A stretch of DNA of 64,000 bases from Longilinea sp964536805 (GTDB taxonomy: Bacteria > Chloroflexota > Anaerolineae > Anaerolineales > Anaerolineaceae). A model generated the notes under the pieces. The model ran no database searches, was not told the origin of the DNA, and saw nothing but the letters and a program-made list of their open reading frames with translations. The DNA lies in contig CAZHYQ010000005.1 of the NCBI GenBank assembly GCA_964536805.1, positions 1 to 64,000 of the forward strand. Reading direction: 5' to 3'. Position 1 is the stretch's first letter, and every line of letters begins with the position of its first letter. Below are positions 40,538 through 49,797 of this stretch, in pieces. Made by a program: the position numbers and the translations under genes.

Positions 40538-41518
40538 ATGGACAAATCAGGTACGCCATCTTTACCGGCCGACCAGCCGCGCCAGCGCGTGCCCTGGCTC
40601 CGTTGGGTTGGAACCTTAGTTGCCCTGGTTTTGCTGGTTTATCTGCTAGCGCAGCAGGGCTGGGATGAATTTGCGCGGGCGATAGCATCCATCCCGGCCT
40701 GGGCGTTTCTGGCGGCCTTTGCCTGTTTGTTTGGCTCGCGCCTGACGACCGTTGGCCGCTGGCTGGCGCTTTTACGTGCCGCCGACGTGCAGATATCTAC
40801 CTGGGATGCCTTTAAACTGGTATTTGCCGGGTTGTTCGCTGCCAACTTTCTGCCGACCACCATCGGCGGCGATGTAGTGCGCCTGGCCGGGGCAGTGCAA
40901 TTGCGTTTGGATGGAGGCATTGTCACGGCCTCATTGATTGTCGACCGGTTAGTCGGTATGGCAGGCATGGCCACGCTGCTGCCGTTGGAATTGCCGCGCG
41001 TGCTGCGTGAAGGAATGCCAGCCTTAAAAGGCGCGGCGGAAATCACCACCGCGGCCGCATTGCCAGTTTTTTTCCAGCCTTTGTGGCAGAAACTCGTTGG
41101 ATTTATCCAAACAATCCTTAAAAGCCTGGTGCATTGGCTGCACCGTCCGGCGGGATTGCTTAAAGCCTTGCTCTGGACGTACGGTCACATGGCCTGTGTT
41201 TTTGGCGCGGTGTGGTTTTTCCTGGCGGGAATGGGCGAGCCGCTCTCCTTTTGGAAAATTGGCGGACTGTGGGTTTTGGCATATTTCATCACCTTGCTGC
41301 CAGTTTCGATCAATGGTCTGGGGTTGCAGGAACTATCGATTGCCGTGCTTTATTCCACCTTCGGAGGGGTATCACAACAGACCGGCCTGGCACTGGCGGT
41401 ATTATTGCGCATGTTGTATATGCTGGCCAGCCTGCCGGGCGCGTTGTTTCTTCCCGGTTTGCTGCAGCGCCGCAGCCAGCCGCCGGCAACGGGAACGAAT
41501 GATGGTGTGCAGTCATGA
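40538..41518 (+). CDS. YbhN/UPF0104-type flippase-like membrane protein
   Basis: A 326-residue protein with about eight helices of the lysylphosphatidylglycerol-synthase transmembrane family. FAANFLPTTIGGDVVRL (about residues 105-121) and LLPVSINGLGLQELSIAVL near 255-272 are typical signatures. These proteins often accompany GT2/GT-C glycosylation systems and may move or modify lipid intermediates; the exact role is unknown. It follows the GtrB-like gene by 4 bp and overlaps the next gene by 4 bp (ATGA). Confidence 0.83.
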   Translation: MDKSGTPSLPADQPRQRVPWLRWVGTLVALVLLVYLLAQQGWDEFARAIASIPAWAFLAAFACLFGSRLTTVGRWLALLRAADVQISTWDAFKLVFAGLFAANFLPTTIGGDVVRLAGAVQLRLDGGIVTASLIVDRLVGMAGMATLLPLELPRVLREGMPALKGAAEITTAAALPVFFQPLWQKLVGFIQTILKSLVHWLHRPAGLLKALLWTYGHMACVFGAVWFFLAGMGEPLSFWKIGGLWVLAYFITLLPVSINGLGLQELSIAVLYSTFGGVSQQTGLALAVLLRMLYMLASLPGALFLPGLLQRRSQPPATGTNDGVQS

Positions 41519-43479
41519 AATCGACCGCGATGGATAATCCGCACCGGCTGGCGAACCTGCGTTTCTTCCTCGGGGTGGTATTTCTGGCCTGCCTTTTAGG
41601 TTTTCAGTCACAGGCTTATGAAGCAGGCGGTTTGATGCTTTGGCGCCGAACGGTGCCCAAAATATATACCTTGCCGTTGGCTGGACTGGGTGCATTGACC
41701 GCCCTGCTTTTGCTGCTGACCTACACACGATTCCAAACTGTTCTACTATCGATTGGCAAGAGCATTCAGCACTTTCTGGCTGCCTTGCGCTGGTTCAACC
41801 TGCTGGTTTTCCTGGCAATGGGCATCCTCTTTCCCTGCCTCTATCTGACAACGCTTGGAAAACAAGTCTGGCCTTATGCACCACGCATCTGGGTGTTCTT
41901 ATTGATTGTTGCGGCTGGGTCGTTATTCTGGCAGGCGGCGGTTCGCGGGCGAAGCTGGCGTTTTTCCATTGCTGCAACTGTGCTGGCCTATGCCATCCTA
42001 TACCGGATCGCGTTATTTGTTCCGCAGGTTTCAGACTACATTTTCTCGCTGGGCTGGTCGGAAGCGAGCCGCTATTACAACGCCTCGCTGTTTTTTGCCC
42101 AACAGATCTATGGAAAGTTCTACCCGTTGCCCACGCTTCACCCCAGCCGCTATCTATTGCAGTCGATCCCCTTTGTAGTCCCAGGATTGCCGTTGTGGTT
42201 TCACCGGCTGTGGCAGGTGCTGCTGTGGTTGGGGTTTACTGGGGCTGCAGCCTGGCTGCTGGCCCGGCGTTTCTGCCCAAAAGATCGGTCACTGCGCTGG
42301 ATTACCGCGGGGTGGGCTTTCCTGTTCTTCTTCCAGGGTCCCGTTTATTACCATCTGATCCTTTGCATGCTGATTGTGGTTTTGGGTTTCGACGCGCGCC
42401 GTTTATGGCGTTCGTTGATTTTGGTTCTGTTGGCTTCAGTCTGGGCAGGCATCAGCCGGATCAACTGGTTCCCTGTACCGGGGTTGTTGGCGGCGCTGCT
42501 TTACCTCATTGAATATCCCAAGGCAAAACAAACGCTTCTCCGGTATCTTATTCCTCCGGCTGTTTGGACAGTGACCGGAACGGCAGCTGCCTTTCTTGCC
42601 CAGCGGCTGTATATCCTGGTTTCCGGCAATCCGCCGGATCTCTTTTCGTCCAGTTTTACCTCCGACCTGTTATGGTACCGACTGTGGCCAAATATCACTT
42701 ATTCTCCTGGTATTTTGGAGGGTGTGCTTTATGTTTCCCTGCCATTAATCCTTCTTTTTGCCATTTTCCTGGTTCGGAATTTTCGTTTCTTTCATCCGGT
42801 GCGGTTGTTTGGCGTAACTGCCATTTTGGGCGTATTCTTGGTCGGCGGCATTGTGGTCAGCGTCAAAATTGGCGGCGGCAGCAATTTACATAACCTGGAT
42901 GCCTACCTGGCGTTGCTGGCGGTTGCCGGTGCCGCAGTCGGCCTGGGGCGATTTAAGTCTGATGATCAAAATGAAATCAAAATCATGCAAATTAACCCGG
43001 CGCTAATTGGCCTGATTTTGCTGGTGCCAGCCTGGGTGGCGATCCTGGAAGGTACGCCGGCGGAACCTCAGCCTTCCAGAATAGAGCAGCAACAAGGTCT
43101 GGCGCAGATTCAGCAATTGGTTGAAGCCACCCGTGAAAAAGGGCAGGAAGTTCTTTTTATCAACCAACGCCAGCTACAGACGTTTGGGTCTGTCCCCAGG
43201 GTCGACCTGGTGCCGGATTATGAAAAAGTTTTTCTGATGGAAATGGCGATGGGCAACAACCGTCCATATCTCGACACTTTTTACCAGAAGTTGAAAAACC
43301 ATGAATTTGGGCTGATTGTGACCGAGCCGTTGTACCTGAATTACCAGGATCACACATTCGCGTTTTCGGAAGAAAATAATGTCTGGATGGAGCGAGTTGT
43401 GAAACCGATCCTGGATGATTACACACCTGTATTAACCTTGACCAATCTTGGCATTCAACTTCAAGTTCCCAAGGATTAA
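41515..43479 (+). CDS. Large polytopic membrane protein, unknown function
   Basis: A 654-residue protein. The first 480 residues are mostly hydrophobic with about twelve predicted helices. The last 150 are soluble and probably outside (LAQIQQLVEATREKGQEVLF...DYTPVLTL). The loop SEASRYYNASLFFAQQIYGKFYP resembles the sugar-lipid-binding loop of GT-C proteins, without a clear DXD. No family recognised. The ATG at 41515 overlaps the previous stop. Confidence 0.6.
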   Translation: MKSTAMDNPHRLANLRFFLGVVFLACLLGFQSQAYEAGGLMLWRRTVPKIYTLPLAGLGALTALLLLLTYTRFQTVLLSIGKSIQHFLAALRWFNLLVFLAMGILFPCLYLTTLGKQVWPYAPRIWVFLLIVAAGSLFWQAAVRGRSWRFSIAATVLAYAILYRIALFVPQVSDYIFSLGWSEASRYYNASLFFAQQIYGKFYPLPTLHPSRYLLQSIPFVVPGLPLWFHRLWQVLLWLGFTGAAAWLLARRFCPKDRSLRWITAGWAFLFFFQGPVYYHLILCMLIVVLGFDARRLWRSLILVLLASVWAGISRINWFPVPGLLAALLYLIEYPKAKQTLLRYLIPPAVWTVTGTAAAFLAQRLYILVSGNPPDLFSSSFTSDLLWYRLWPNITYSPGILEGVLYVSLPLILLFAIFLVRNFRFFHPVRLFGVTAILGVFLVGGIVVSVKIGGGSNLHNLDAYLALLAVAGAAVGLGRFKSDDQNEIKIMQINPALIGLILLVPAWVAILEGTPAEPQPSRIEQQQGLAQIQQLVEATREKGQEVLFINQRQLQTFGSVPRVDLVPDYEKVFLMEMAMGNNRPYLDTFYQKLKNHEFGLIVTEPLYLNYQDHTFAFSEENNVWMERVVKPILDDYTPVLTLTNLGIQLQVPKD

Positions 43480-43490
43480 ATTGGAGGCGT

Positions 43491-45515
43491 ATGTCCTATT
43501 GGCTGCGCCTGATTGACCCGGCCGGTCTGATGATTACGGCTGCAACAACGGTTGCCTGGATGATGGGCGGCTGGTTGTTGGTGCGCAGCCTGTTCCGGTT
43601 GCTTCCTGGCGCGCGTTTGATGACAGGCTTCACCGCCGGTTGGGTGATCGACCTGGTGCTGGTTAATTTGCTCACGCGTTGGATTGGACTGCCGGCGGCA
43701 TCGGCGGTGAGCGCATTGTTGGTGCTTGCCGCAGGGGCGGCAGCCGCCAGAGGTACGCTGCGGGAAAAAGAGACCTGGGTGGATTGGAAAGAATGGTCGC
43801 AGCCCTTTGGCGCACTTCTATTGATCGTTTTATTTTGCATGGCACAGCGCGGTGTCAGCATATTCGACGATTACCTGCACTTGCCGCTGGTTTCCAGCAT
43901 GGCGACCGGCGATATTCCACCGCACTTCTATCTAAACCCCTCTGAATGGTTTGCCTACCATTATGGCCTCCAGATATGGGCAGCCATGTTGGTCCGAACA
44001 GCCGGATTTACGCCCTGGAGCGCCTGGGATGTCAGTAAAGGCGTGGCGATTGCTTTGACCCTGGTCAATGCCTGGTTATGGGTCCGGCAGCGCACCAGCA
44101 GCCGGACGGCGGCCTGGCTGGGAGCCTTGTTGGTGGTTTTTGGCGGCGGGGCGCGCTGGCTGCTACTGCTGCTGCCCACCCAGGTGTTAACCTGGATTAA
44201 CCCGGCGGTCACGTTGATCAATACCGGGGCCTCCTCCTCCAACTCATTAATACAGGCGTTGGTCGGTCCCTGGATCATGGAAGGAGGCGGTCCGGCACCG
44301 TTTCCATTTGCTTTTCACAGCGGTTTTTTTGTGCCGGTATTTTTCGTGCTGGGCAGCACCGGCGCGCTGCCCTTCCTGACAGTATTTCTTCTGTTAAGTT
44401 TGAAACCGAAGGATCCTGGTTCACAGGCAGCTGCCGGGGTGGCAGGTTTGATTGCTGCCAGCCTGGCATTGAGCGCGGAGCACCTTTTTGCCTTCCTTTG
44501 GATCGGTATGTTGTTGGCTCTGGTTTTGAGCTGGTTCTCGCACCGCCGTTGGAACAAGCCAATTATCAGATCGCATTGGTTGGCTGTGCTGACCGCGCTT
44601 GGATTGGCGGCCGTGTTGGCAGTTTTTCAAGGCGGTTTCATCACCGAGACCTTGCGCGGATTGGCAGGGCATTGGCTGGATATTGCTTCATGGACTCAGT
44701 CCAGTGTAAATGCCTACGGTTTTTCCTTCCGCTGGCCCCCGGCCATTTATTCAGCTCACCTGGGCTTGTTATCGCTCGGGAACCCGCGCCACTGGCTGGT
44801 TTTGCTGGCCGAAATGGGTCCGGCTGTTTTTCTGGCGCCGCTGGTGACCGGTTGGGCTTGGGGGTTGCTGCGGCGCGAACGGTGGTTGGAAGCCGGGCTG
44901 GCTTTTTGCGCTTTGTTTTGCATGGTCTTTCCGCTTTTCTTTCAATACGGCGTCGACCGGTCCAGCACGCGCATGCCCGGAACAGCTCTGTGGATCTGGT
45001 TGACTCTAGGTTTCCCGCTGGTTTGGAAATACAGCCGTACAGCCGGCACCATCCGGAAGACGTTATACGGCGTTGGCTATTTTGTTTGCATCTTTGGCGG
45101 AGCCATCCTGTTTGCTGTGCAATTAATCAGCATGCCCACCCCGCAAACAGCCTACTTCCTCGATTCGCTGGACTCCCAATTCTCAAACCAGTATTGGAAC
45201 CGCCTCGAGGCGGAGGCGCAAGTTCTTGACCCGATTCCCTTCCGGGCGGTCACTGTTTTTGGCCGCGAGACCGAGGCGCATCTGACAATATATGATGAAT
45301 TGCCGGAATGGAAAGCACTCACACTGGCGCCGCGGGTGGATCAGGTCAATGCTGCCGGTTATCAATATGTATATATGGACGCAGCCTGGTGGGGGAGCCT
45401 TTCGAAGGAAATCCAAGAGACCTATTCGCAGGCCTGCGTCCGCGAAGTGGAGCGGCGCGTTCAGCCGAACGGCAAAGATTTCCGCGTACTTTTTGACGTC
45501 AGCGGCTGCCGATAA
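43491..45515 (+). CDS. Large polytopic membrane protein, unknown function
   Basis: A 674-residue protein with about twelve to fourteen helices and a C-terminal soluble region (about 560-674) ending VSGCR. The first large loop reads VSIFDDYLHLPLVSSMATGDIPPH and then NPSEWFAYHYGLQ, with an acidic pair in a GT-C-like position. The start ATG follows TTGGAGGCGT. It is the last gene of the rightward arm and stops 3 bp from the stop of the WecA/TagO-like gene. Function unknown; glycan transfer is an inference from its place. Confidence 0.6.
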   Translation: MSYWLRLIDPAGLMITAATTVAWMMGGWLLVRSLFRLLPGARLMTGFTAGWVIDLVLVNLLTRWIGLPAASAVSALLVLAAGAAAARGTLREKETWVDWKEWSQPFGALLLIVLFCMAQRGVSIFDDYLHLPLVSSMATGDIPPHFYLNPSEWFAYHYGLQIWAAMLVRTAGFTPWSAWDVSKGVAIALTLVNAWLWVRQRTSSRTAAWLGALLVVFGGGARWLLLLLPTQVLTWINPAVTLINTGASSSNSLIQALVGPWIMEGGGPAPFPFAFHSGFFVPVFFVLGSTGALPFLTVFLLLSLKPKDPGSQAAAGVAGLIAASLALSAEHLFAFLWIGMLLALVLSWFSHRRWNKPIIRSHWLAVLTALGLAAVLAVFQGGFITETLRGLAGHWLDIASWTQSSVNAYGFSFRWPPAIYSAHLGLLSLGNPRHWLVLLAEMGPAVFLAPLVTGWAWGLLRRERWLEAGLAFCALFCMVFPLFFQYGVDRSSTRMPGTALWIWLTLGFPLVWKYSRTAGTIRKTLYGVGYFVCIFGGAILFAVQLISMPTPQTAYFLDSLDSQFSNQYWNRLEAEAQVLDPIPFRAVTVFGRETEAHLTIYDELPEWKALTLAPRVDQVNAAGYQYVYMDAAWWGSLSKEIQETYSQACVREVERRVQPNGKDFRVLFDVSGCR

Positions 45516-45518
45516 GTG

Positions 45519-46547
45519 CTAAATTGTGGGATAGGGGTTGTCGTCCAATAGAGATGGACGATCGAGAAACAAGATCAGCCCGATGGCTGCCAATCCCAAC
45601 AGCGTCACCAGTCCATTTGCTAAAACCGGCGAAAGATTGAGCAGGATAAAGGCCAGGCAATCGATGAGCAATGCCCCTAATTGCATCATCAGAATTGTCC
45701 TGTTCGGGCTGACTCCCAGGCGGATCAGGCGGTGATAGGTGTGATCAAGATTAGCTCGGTAAACGGGCAACCGCCGCCGCAAACGGGATACCACCACCAG
45801 AACCATGTCGAATATGGGAATGCTCACCAGCAAAATCGGCACAAACCATGAAGTCCAAAGCGTGAAACCGGCTGGAATATATTCCAATAGAATTGCCGCC
45901 AGGGAAAATCCCAGAAATTGCGCCCCCGAGTCGCCCAGGAAATAGCGCGCGGGCGGTGCATTGAAGAAAAACACCCCGATGCAACTGCCCAGAATCACGG
46001 TACTCATCAAGGTCAGATCAAACTGGCCGCTCAACAGGGTGACCAGCAGCAGGCAGGCCGCTGTCAAGGCTGCCAGGCCGGCTGCCAGGCCATCCATGCT
46101 ATCGATAAAGTTGAACGCATTGGTAATGCCCACCAACCAAAAAATGGTGATGGCAGTATTGAGGATTGGGTAAGAAAAAACTTGCGCGGAAACTCCATTA
46201 AATATGAGCAAACCTGCCGCCATGCATTGGCCGATCAATTTGACGGCTGGTTTAAGCCCGATAAAATCATCTAAAATGCCTAAAGCCACGATGATCACGA
46301 TTGGCAGCAGGTGAATAAAAAGCGTATTGCGAAACGGCTTACCTGCCAACAGCGAAAGGATAAGGAATGTTAGAAAAAGTACGATCCCGCCAGCCAGGGG
46401 TACCGGGTGATGATGGTGCTTGTGGCGTTCCCGGCCGGGTATATCCATTAACCCGACCCTGCGGCTAAACCAGATTGTCAAAGGGCTCAATACCAGGGCA
46501 ATGGTTACGGAAGAAAATACAAGCAAAAGCAAATTAAAAACGGTCAA
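45519..46547 (-). CDS. WecA/TagO-type polyprenyl-phosphate sugar-1-phosphate transferase
   Basis: A 342-residue integral membrane enzyme of the MraY/WecA family that transfers a HexNAc-1-phosphate from UDP-sugar to undecaprenyl phosphate, starting a glycan chain. Seen are MDIPGRERHKHHHHPVPLAGG, the acidic LDDFIGLKPAVKLIGQ motif near 95-110, and NAFNFIDSMDGLAAGLAAL near 142. About ten helices. The TTG start at 46547 has a weak site. It is the last gene of the leftward arm and the probable initiating enzyme for the locus. Confidence 0.87.
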   Translation of the reverse strand: MTVFNLLLLVFSSVTIALVLSPLTIWFSRRVGLMDIPGRERHKHHHHPVPLAGGIVLFLTFLILSLLAGKPFRNTLFIHLLPIVIIVALGILDDFIGLKPAVKLIGQCMAAGLLIFNGVSAQVFSYPILNTAITIFWLVGITNAFNFIDSMDGLAAGLAALTAACLLLVTLLSGQFDLTLMSTVILGSCIGVFFFNAPPARYFLGDSGAQFLGFSLAAILLEYIPAGFTLWTSWFVPILLVSIPIFDMVLVVVSRLRRRLPVYRANLDHTYHRLIRLGVSPNRTILMMQLGALLIDCLAFILLNLSPVLANGLVTLLGLAAIGLILFLDRPSLLDDNPYPTI

Positions 46548-46596
46548 TATGTTTTCTCAGCCTGTCTTGTTCATGCAATTATTACTTCTGGAAATC

Positions 46597-48150
46597 TTAC
46601 GGCAGGGGGTGATCAATTGTTTTGCGGTAAGAAGCGCCGGCTGCCGCTGCCAGACCGGCCACAACCCACAGATAAGGCAGCGCGAATGAATCGATGCTGA
46701 AGCCTTCGGCAATCAGTGCCAACAGCATGAGCTGGCAAATGATGGCAATCAACTTGTGAAAAGGTAGGGCGGAGCGCAAGGTTTGGATGGCTGAGCGCCA
46801 CAGTGTGATGACCCAGGAAACAAAAATGGAAAAACCCACCAGCCCGGTTTCCGCCAGCAACCGGACCCACAGGCTTTTAATATTCGGGAGAAAAGTAGCT
46901 CCGGTCAGCAAATAACGGACTTCGATGGAAGTCCAACCCAGCGACGGGGATTTATCCAGGAAGAAGAACCCGCTGTTGCCCAGACCGACGCCAAAAAATG
47001 GATAATCATTGAAAACGCGCCAACCGGCCACCCAATAAACAACGCGTTCCATGAATCTAAAGCGTTTGCTGATTTCAAGCAGCGTGTTTTCATCCAATGT
47101 CAGCAGTCGGCTAATCTCTGCCAAGGTCGGTGGATAGGCGAAGATCAGTTGCATGCGGTAGTCCTGCTTGAGGACAGCGACAAGCAGCATAATTAGAGCA
47201 ATATAGACTGCCGCCATGGCAGCTCCAATGCTGATTTCACTCAGAATCCAGCCGTTCTTACTAAGGGTTGGAAAACGATCGTGCAGAAGGTGAAGGAACC
47301 ACCGGTAGATGCTTGAATTTAACTTGAAAAAGACAAACCCAAAAATTAGGAAAGCTGCCAGCAATGACACGCGCGGTTTTGCCAGAAGGAACAACAGGAT
47401 ACTGATGGCAAGCAGGAAATTTTCAATCGATAAATGGAACAGGCGAAATTTGAAGGTCGAAATCCGTTGAACGGTCGCACCCAACCATAACGGGATATAC
47501 AGCATCATCAATTGGTGGGTAAACCAGGAGGGTTCGAAGGCCATACCGTAAAGCCGCGGCAAATCGCGTGAAAAAGGGCGGGGCGTGATGAGGGTTTCCT
47601 CAAACCAGACATACCAGGGTGCAAATTGGGCTTTTTGTATGAAGAGAAAAAAGGCTTGCAACAAGGTAAAGGCCACCATCAGCATCCCGCCGATGGTGAT
47701 CCAGCGCATCGCTTTTTGAAGGTCTTCCTCGCAGGTAGGAATTGTGGCGGCAATCAAAAAGAAACTGATGCCCATTCCAAGCGTTATGAATACCTCGATC
47801 CCTTCTTTCCACTGGTTTGCGTCTTTAAATGTTGGGATTTCAATGAAGAAAGATAACGCGGTGGAGACCAGCGCAAACATTACAAAAAAGAATAGCGGTG
47901 CGGCTTCAATGGGAATCGATCCGCGCCGCCGGATGCGCGGAATAAGCGCGAGGATCAGCAAAATGCCCACCAGGATCAAGGAGGGCGGCGCAACCAGCGT
48001 GCCGGTTATTTTGGTTATGTAGGGAGCCGATGTGATCGGCAGCAAAATCAATGCGAGCGCCCATAAAATTTCGATGGTGCGATCCAACCTGGTGCGCCGG
48101 GCCAAATCTGGCGGTTTGGACGCTGATTTTGCAATCCCCACCGGGCTCAT
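46597..48150 (-). CDS. O-antigen ligase/polymerase-like membrane protein (Wzy/WaaL type)
   Basis: A 517-residue protein with about twelve helices and a large loop before the last helices. WVAGWRVFNDYPFFGVGLGNSGFFF is the Wzy_C/O-antigen-ligase motif region with conserved Arg and Gly. Such proteins join glycan repeats or attach chains to carriers on the outer face. The ATG overlaps the stop of the Wzz-like gene (ATGA), a common Wzz-Wzy pairing that favours the polymerase role. Confidence 0.82.
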   Translation of the reverse strand: MSPVGIAKSASKPPDLARRTRLDRTIEILWALALILLPITSAPYITKITGTLVAPPSLILVGILLILALIPRIRRRGSIPIEAAPLFFFVMFALVSTALSFFIEIPTFKDANQWKEGIEVFITLGMGISFFLIAATIPTCEEDLQKAMRWITIGGMLMVAFTLLQAFFLFIQKAQFAPWYVWFEETLITPRPFSRDLPRLYGMAFEPSWFTHQLMMLYIPLWLGATVQRISTFKFRLFHLSIENFLLAISILLFLLAKPRVSLLAAFLIFGFVFFKLNSSIYRWFLHLLHDRFPTLSKNGWILSEISIGAAMAAVYIALIMLLVAVLKQDYRMQLIFAYPPTLAEISRLLTLDENTLLEISKRFRFMERVVYWVAGWRVFNDYPFFGVGLGNSGFFFLDKSPSLGWTSIEVRYLLTGATFLPNIKSLWVRLLAETGLVGFSIFVSWVITLWRSAIQTLRSALPFHKLIAIICQLMLLALIAEGFSIDSFALPYLWVVAGLAAAAGASYRKTIDHPLP

Positions 48151-48761
48151 TTTTTCTTCCCTGACAGTCCGCCAGACAGGAAGATGCCAACCACCAGGCC
48201 AATCAAGGCGCCGGCCAGAACGAAATTATTTCGCCCAAACCGGACTGGCGAAGCTGGTAGAACAGCCAGCGTTGGTTCGGAGAAACGGACGTAGGTTGGA
48301 ATTTTTTCTGTTTTTTGAAGTTCAAGCAAATATTGGTAGCCAGCCTGTACCCAGTAATTGACCATGTTCATGGCAATTTCCGGATCGGCACTCTTATAAC
48401 GCAATTCCCAGGAAGAATGTTTTCGTTCCAGGCGGTAGTTCAGAATAAGTTCGTTTGCGGCTTTCATCCAGCCTTGTTTCAGAGCTTCATCGCTGACCTG
48501 TTGGATGACGGCAGGGGCAACGTAGGAATTTCCAACAGCATTGATGCTCAGGTCTTCATCATACTCGGTAAATTCGCGCGTCGTTTTCAGATAATTGAAG
48601 TCAATCCACACTTCGTAGCGGGCAGAAGCTTCATACACCGGTTGGCGAAAAGTATGTGCGACGTAGCCGGCGGCTCCAAAGACAATCATGCACAGTGCGA
48701 TGATCCACCACGATCGCAGCAGGCGGCGGAGTTGTTCGCCAGGGTTCAATTCAGACATCAT
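48147..48761 (-). CDS. Wzz-like chain-length determinant
   Basis: A 204-residue protein with two membrane helices (about 16-37 and 180-198) around an outside domain, the layout of polysaccharide copolymerases. A Pro-rich stretch SEPTLAVLPASPVRFGRNN precedes helix 2, as in Wzz proteins. It lacks a tyrosine-kinase domain and is shorter than E. coli Wzz. It probably regulates glycan chain length together with the Wzy-like protein. The ATG at 48761 is chosen by helix position; the site is weak. Confidence 0.78.
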   Translation of the reverse strand: MMSELNPGEQLRRLLRSWWIIALCMIVFGAAGYVAHTFRQPVYEASARYEVWIDFNYLKTTREFTEYDEDLSINAVGNSYVAPAVIQQVSDEALKQGWMKAANELILNYRLERKHSSWELRYKSADPEIAMNMVNYWVQAGYQYLLELQKTEKIPTYVRFSEPTLAVLPASPVRFGRNNFVLAGALIGLVVGIFLSGGLSGKKK

Positions 48762-48840
48762 GAATTTAGTCTCATTATTATTTCGTTGCCCACGGCGGAA
48801 TCCACCGCAGGATCGCATCGCAGACGAACCTTACAGACAA

Positions 48841-48846
48841 ATTATA
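48841..48846 (-). promoter_or_regulatory. Candidate -10 box of the wzz-wzy-wecA unit
   Basis: Minus-strand TATAAT in the gap between the rfbD stop and the wzz-like gene, about 80 nt before its start. The -35 is weak. It would give the three-gene end of the arm its own promoter. Confidence 0.4.
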
Positions 48847-48906
48847 CTACAGGCATCGACCAAACTATTCGTATAGCCGTATAAGTAAGAGCGGTTTAGG
48901 CGACAG

Positions 48907-49797
48907 TTAGCTTAACAGTTCCATTGCCAACCTGAGTGCCTGTTGCCAGGGCGGAAGTCGCAACCCGAAGGTTTTAGTAAATCGTTCGCAGTTCAATGCC
49001 GAATAAAGGGGCCGAACGGCCGGGGTCGGGAATTCGCTGGTGCGTGCCGGTATCAATTCCCGGGCGATCTGCTGTTCAGGATTGGCATCCAGGCGAAGGA
49101 TTTCCTGCGCCCATTCCAAACGGCTGGCAAAACCGTCACCGGCCAGGTGAAACAACCCGCTGCGTTCACTCAGGTAGGCGTACGGGTCTCCCTGTGCCTG
49201 CGCCAGCAGCAAAGCGATGGTCTCGGCCAGCATGCGAGCCCAGGTGGGGTTGCTAATCTGGTCATCCACCAGCTTCAGGCTGGGCTGGCTGCGCGACCAT
49301 TGAAGCACCTTGGTGACAAAACTATCGCGGCGCGTACTGTAAACCCAGGCAGTTCGCAGCACAAGCGGTGCGCCGCCGGCCTGTAACGCAGCCTGCTCGC
49401 CTTCGTATTTAGTCTGGCCGTAGACACTCAGGGGGTGAGGCACGTCTTCTTCCGTGTAAGGAGAACCTTTTTGGCCGTCGAAGACATAATCGGTGGATAC
49501 ATGCAGAAAAGCCGCATGCGCATGGCGGGCAGCCAGGGCCAGTTCGCCCGTGGCTGTGGCATTGATGCTGCGCGCCAATTCTTCCTGGGTTTCGGCTTTA
49601 TCGACGGCTGTATATGCCACGGCATTGATCACCACCTGCGGCGAAACCTTTTGCACCACCTGTGAAAGCGTTAAAGGCCGCGAAAAATCAATTTCAGGAT
49701 AATCATATGCGGTAATCTCGCCCAGCGGTGCAAGCGTGCGCAGCAGTTCCCAACCCAGTTGGCCGACCTTGCCTAGCAAAAGTATTCGCAGCGTCAT
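48907..49797 (-). CDS. rfbD: dTDP-4-dehydrorhamnose reductase
   Basis: Last step of dTDP-L-rhamnose synthesis, reducing dTDP-4-keto-L-rhamnose with NAD(P)H. The 296-residue SDR protein shows LLGKVGQLGWELLRTL (a Gly-rich loop with an unusual GKVGQLG), VVINAVAYTAVDKAE, STDYVFDGQKGSPY and YGQTKYEGEQA (Tyr-X3-Lys). Start overlaps rfbA by 4 bp (ATGA). Confidence 0.94.
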   Translation of the reverse strand: MTLRILLLGKVGQLGWELLRTLAPLGEITAYDYPEIDFSRPLTLSQVVQKVSPQVVINAVAYTAVDKAETQEELARSINATATGELALAARHAHAAFLHVSTDYVFDGQKGSPYTEEDVPHPLSVYGQTKYEGEQAALQAGGAPLVLRTAWVYSTRRDSFVTKVLQWSRSQPSLKLVDDQISNPTWARMLAETIALLLAQAQGDPYAYLSERSGLFHLAGDGFASRLEWAQEILRLDANPEQQIARELIPARTSEFPTPAVRPLYSALNCERFTKTFGLRLPPWQQALRLAMELLS

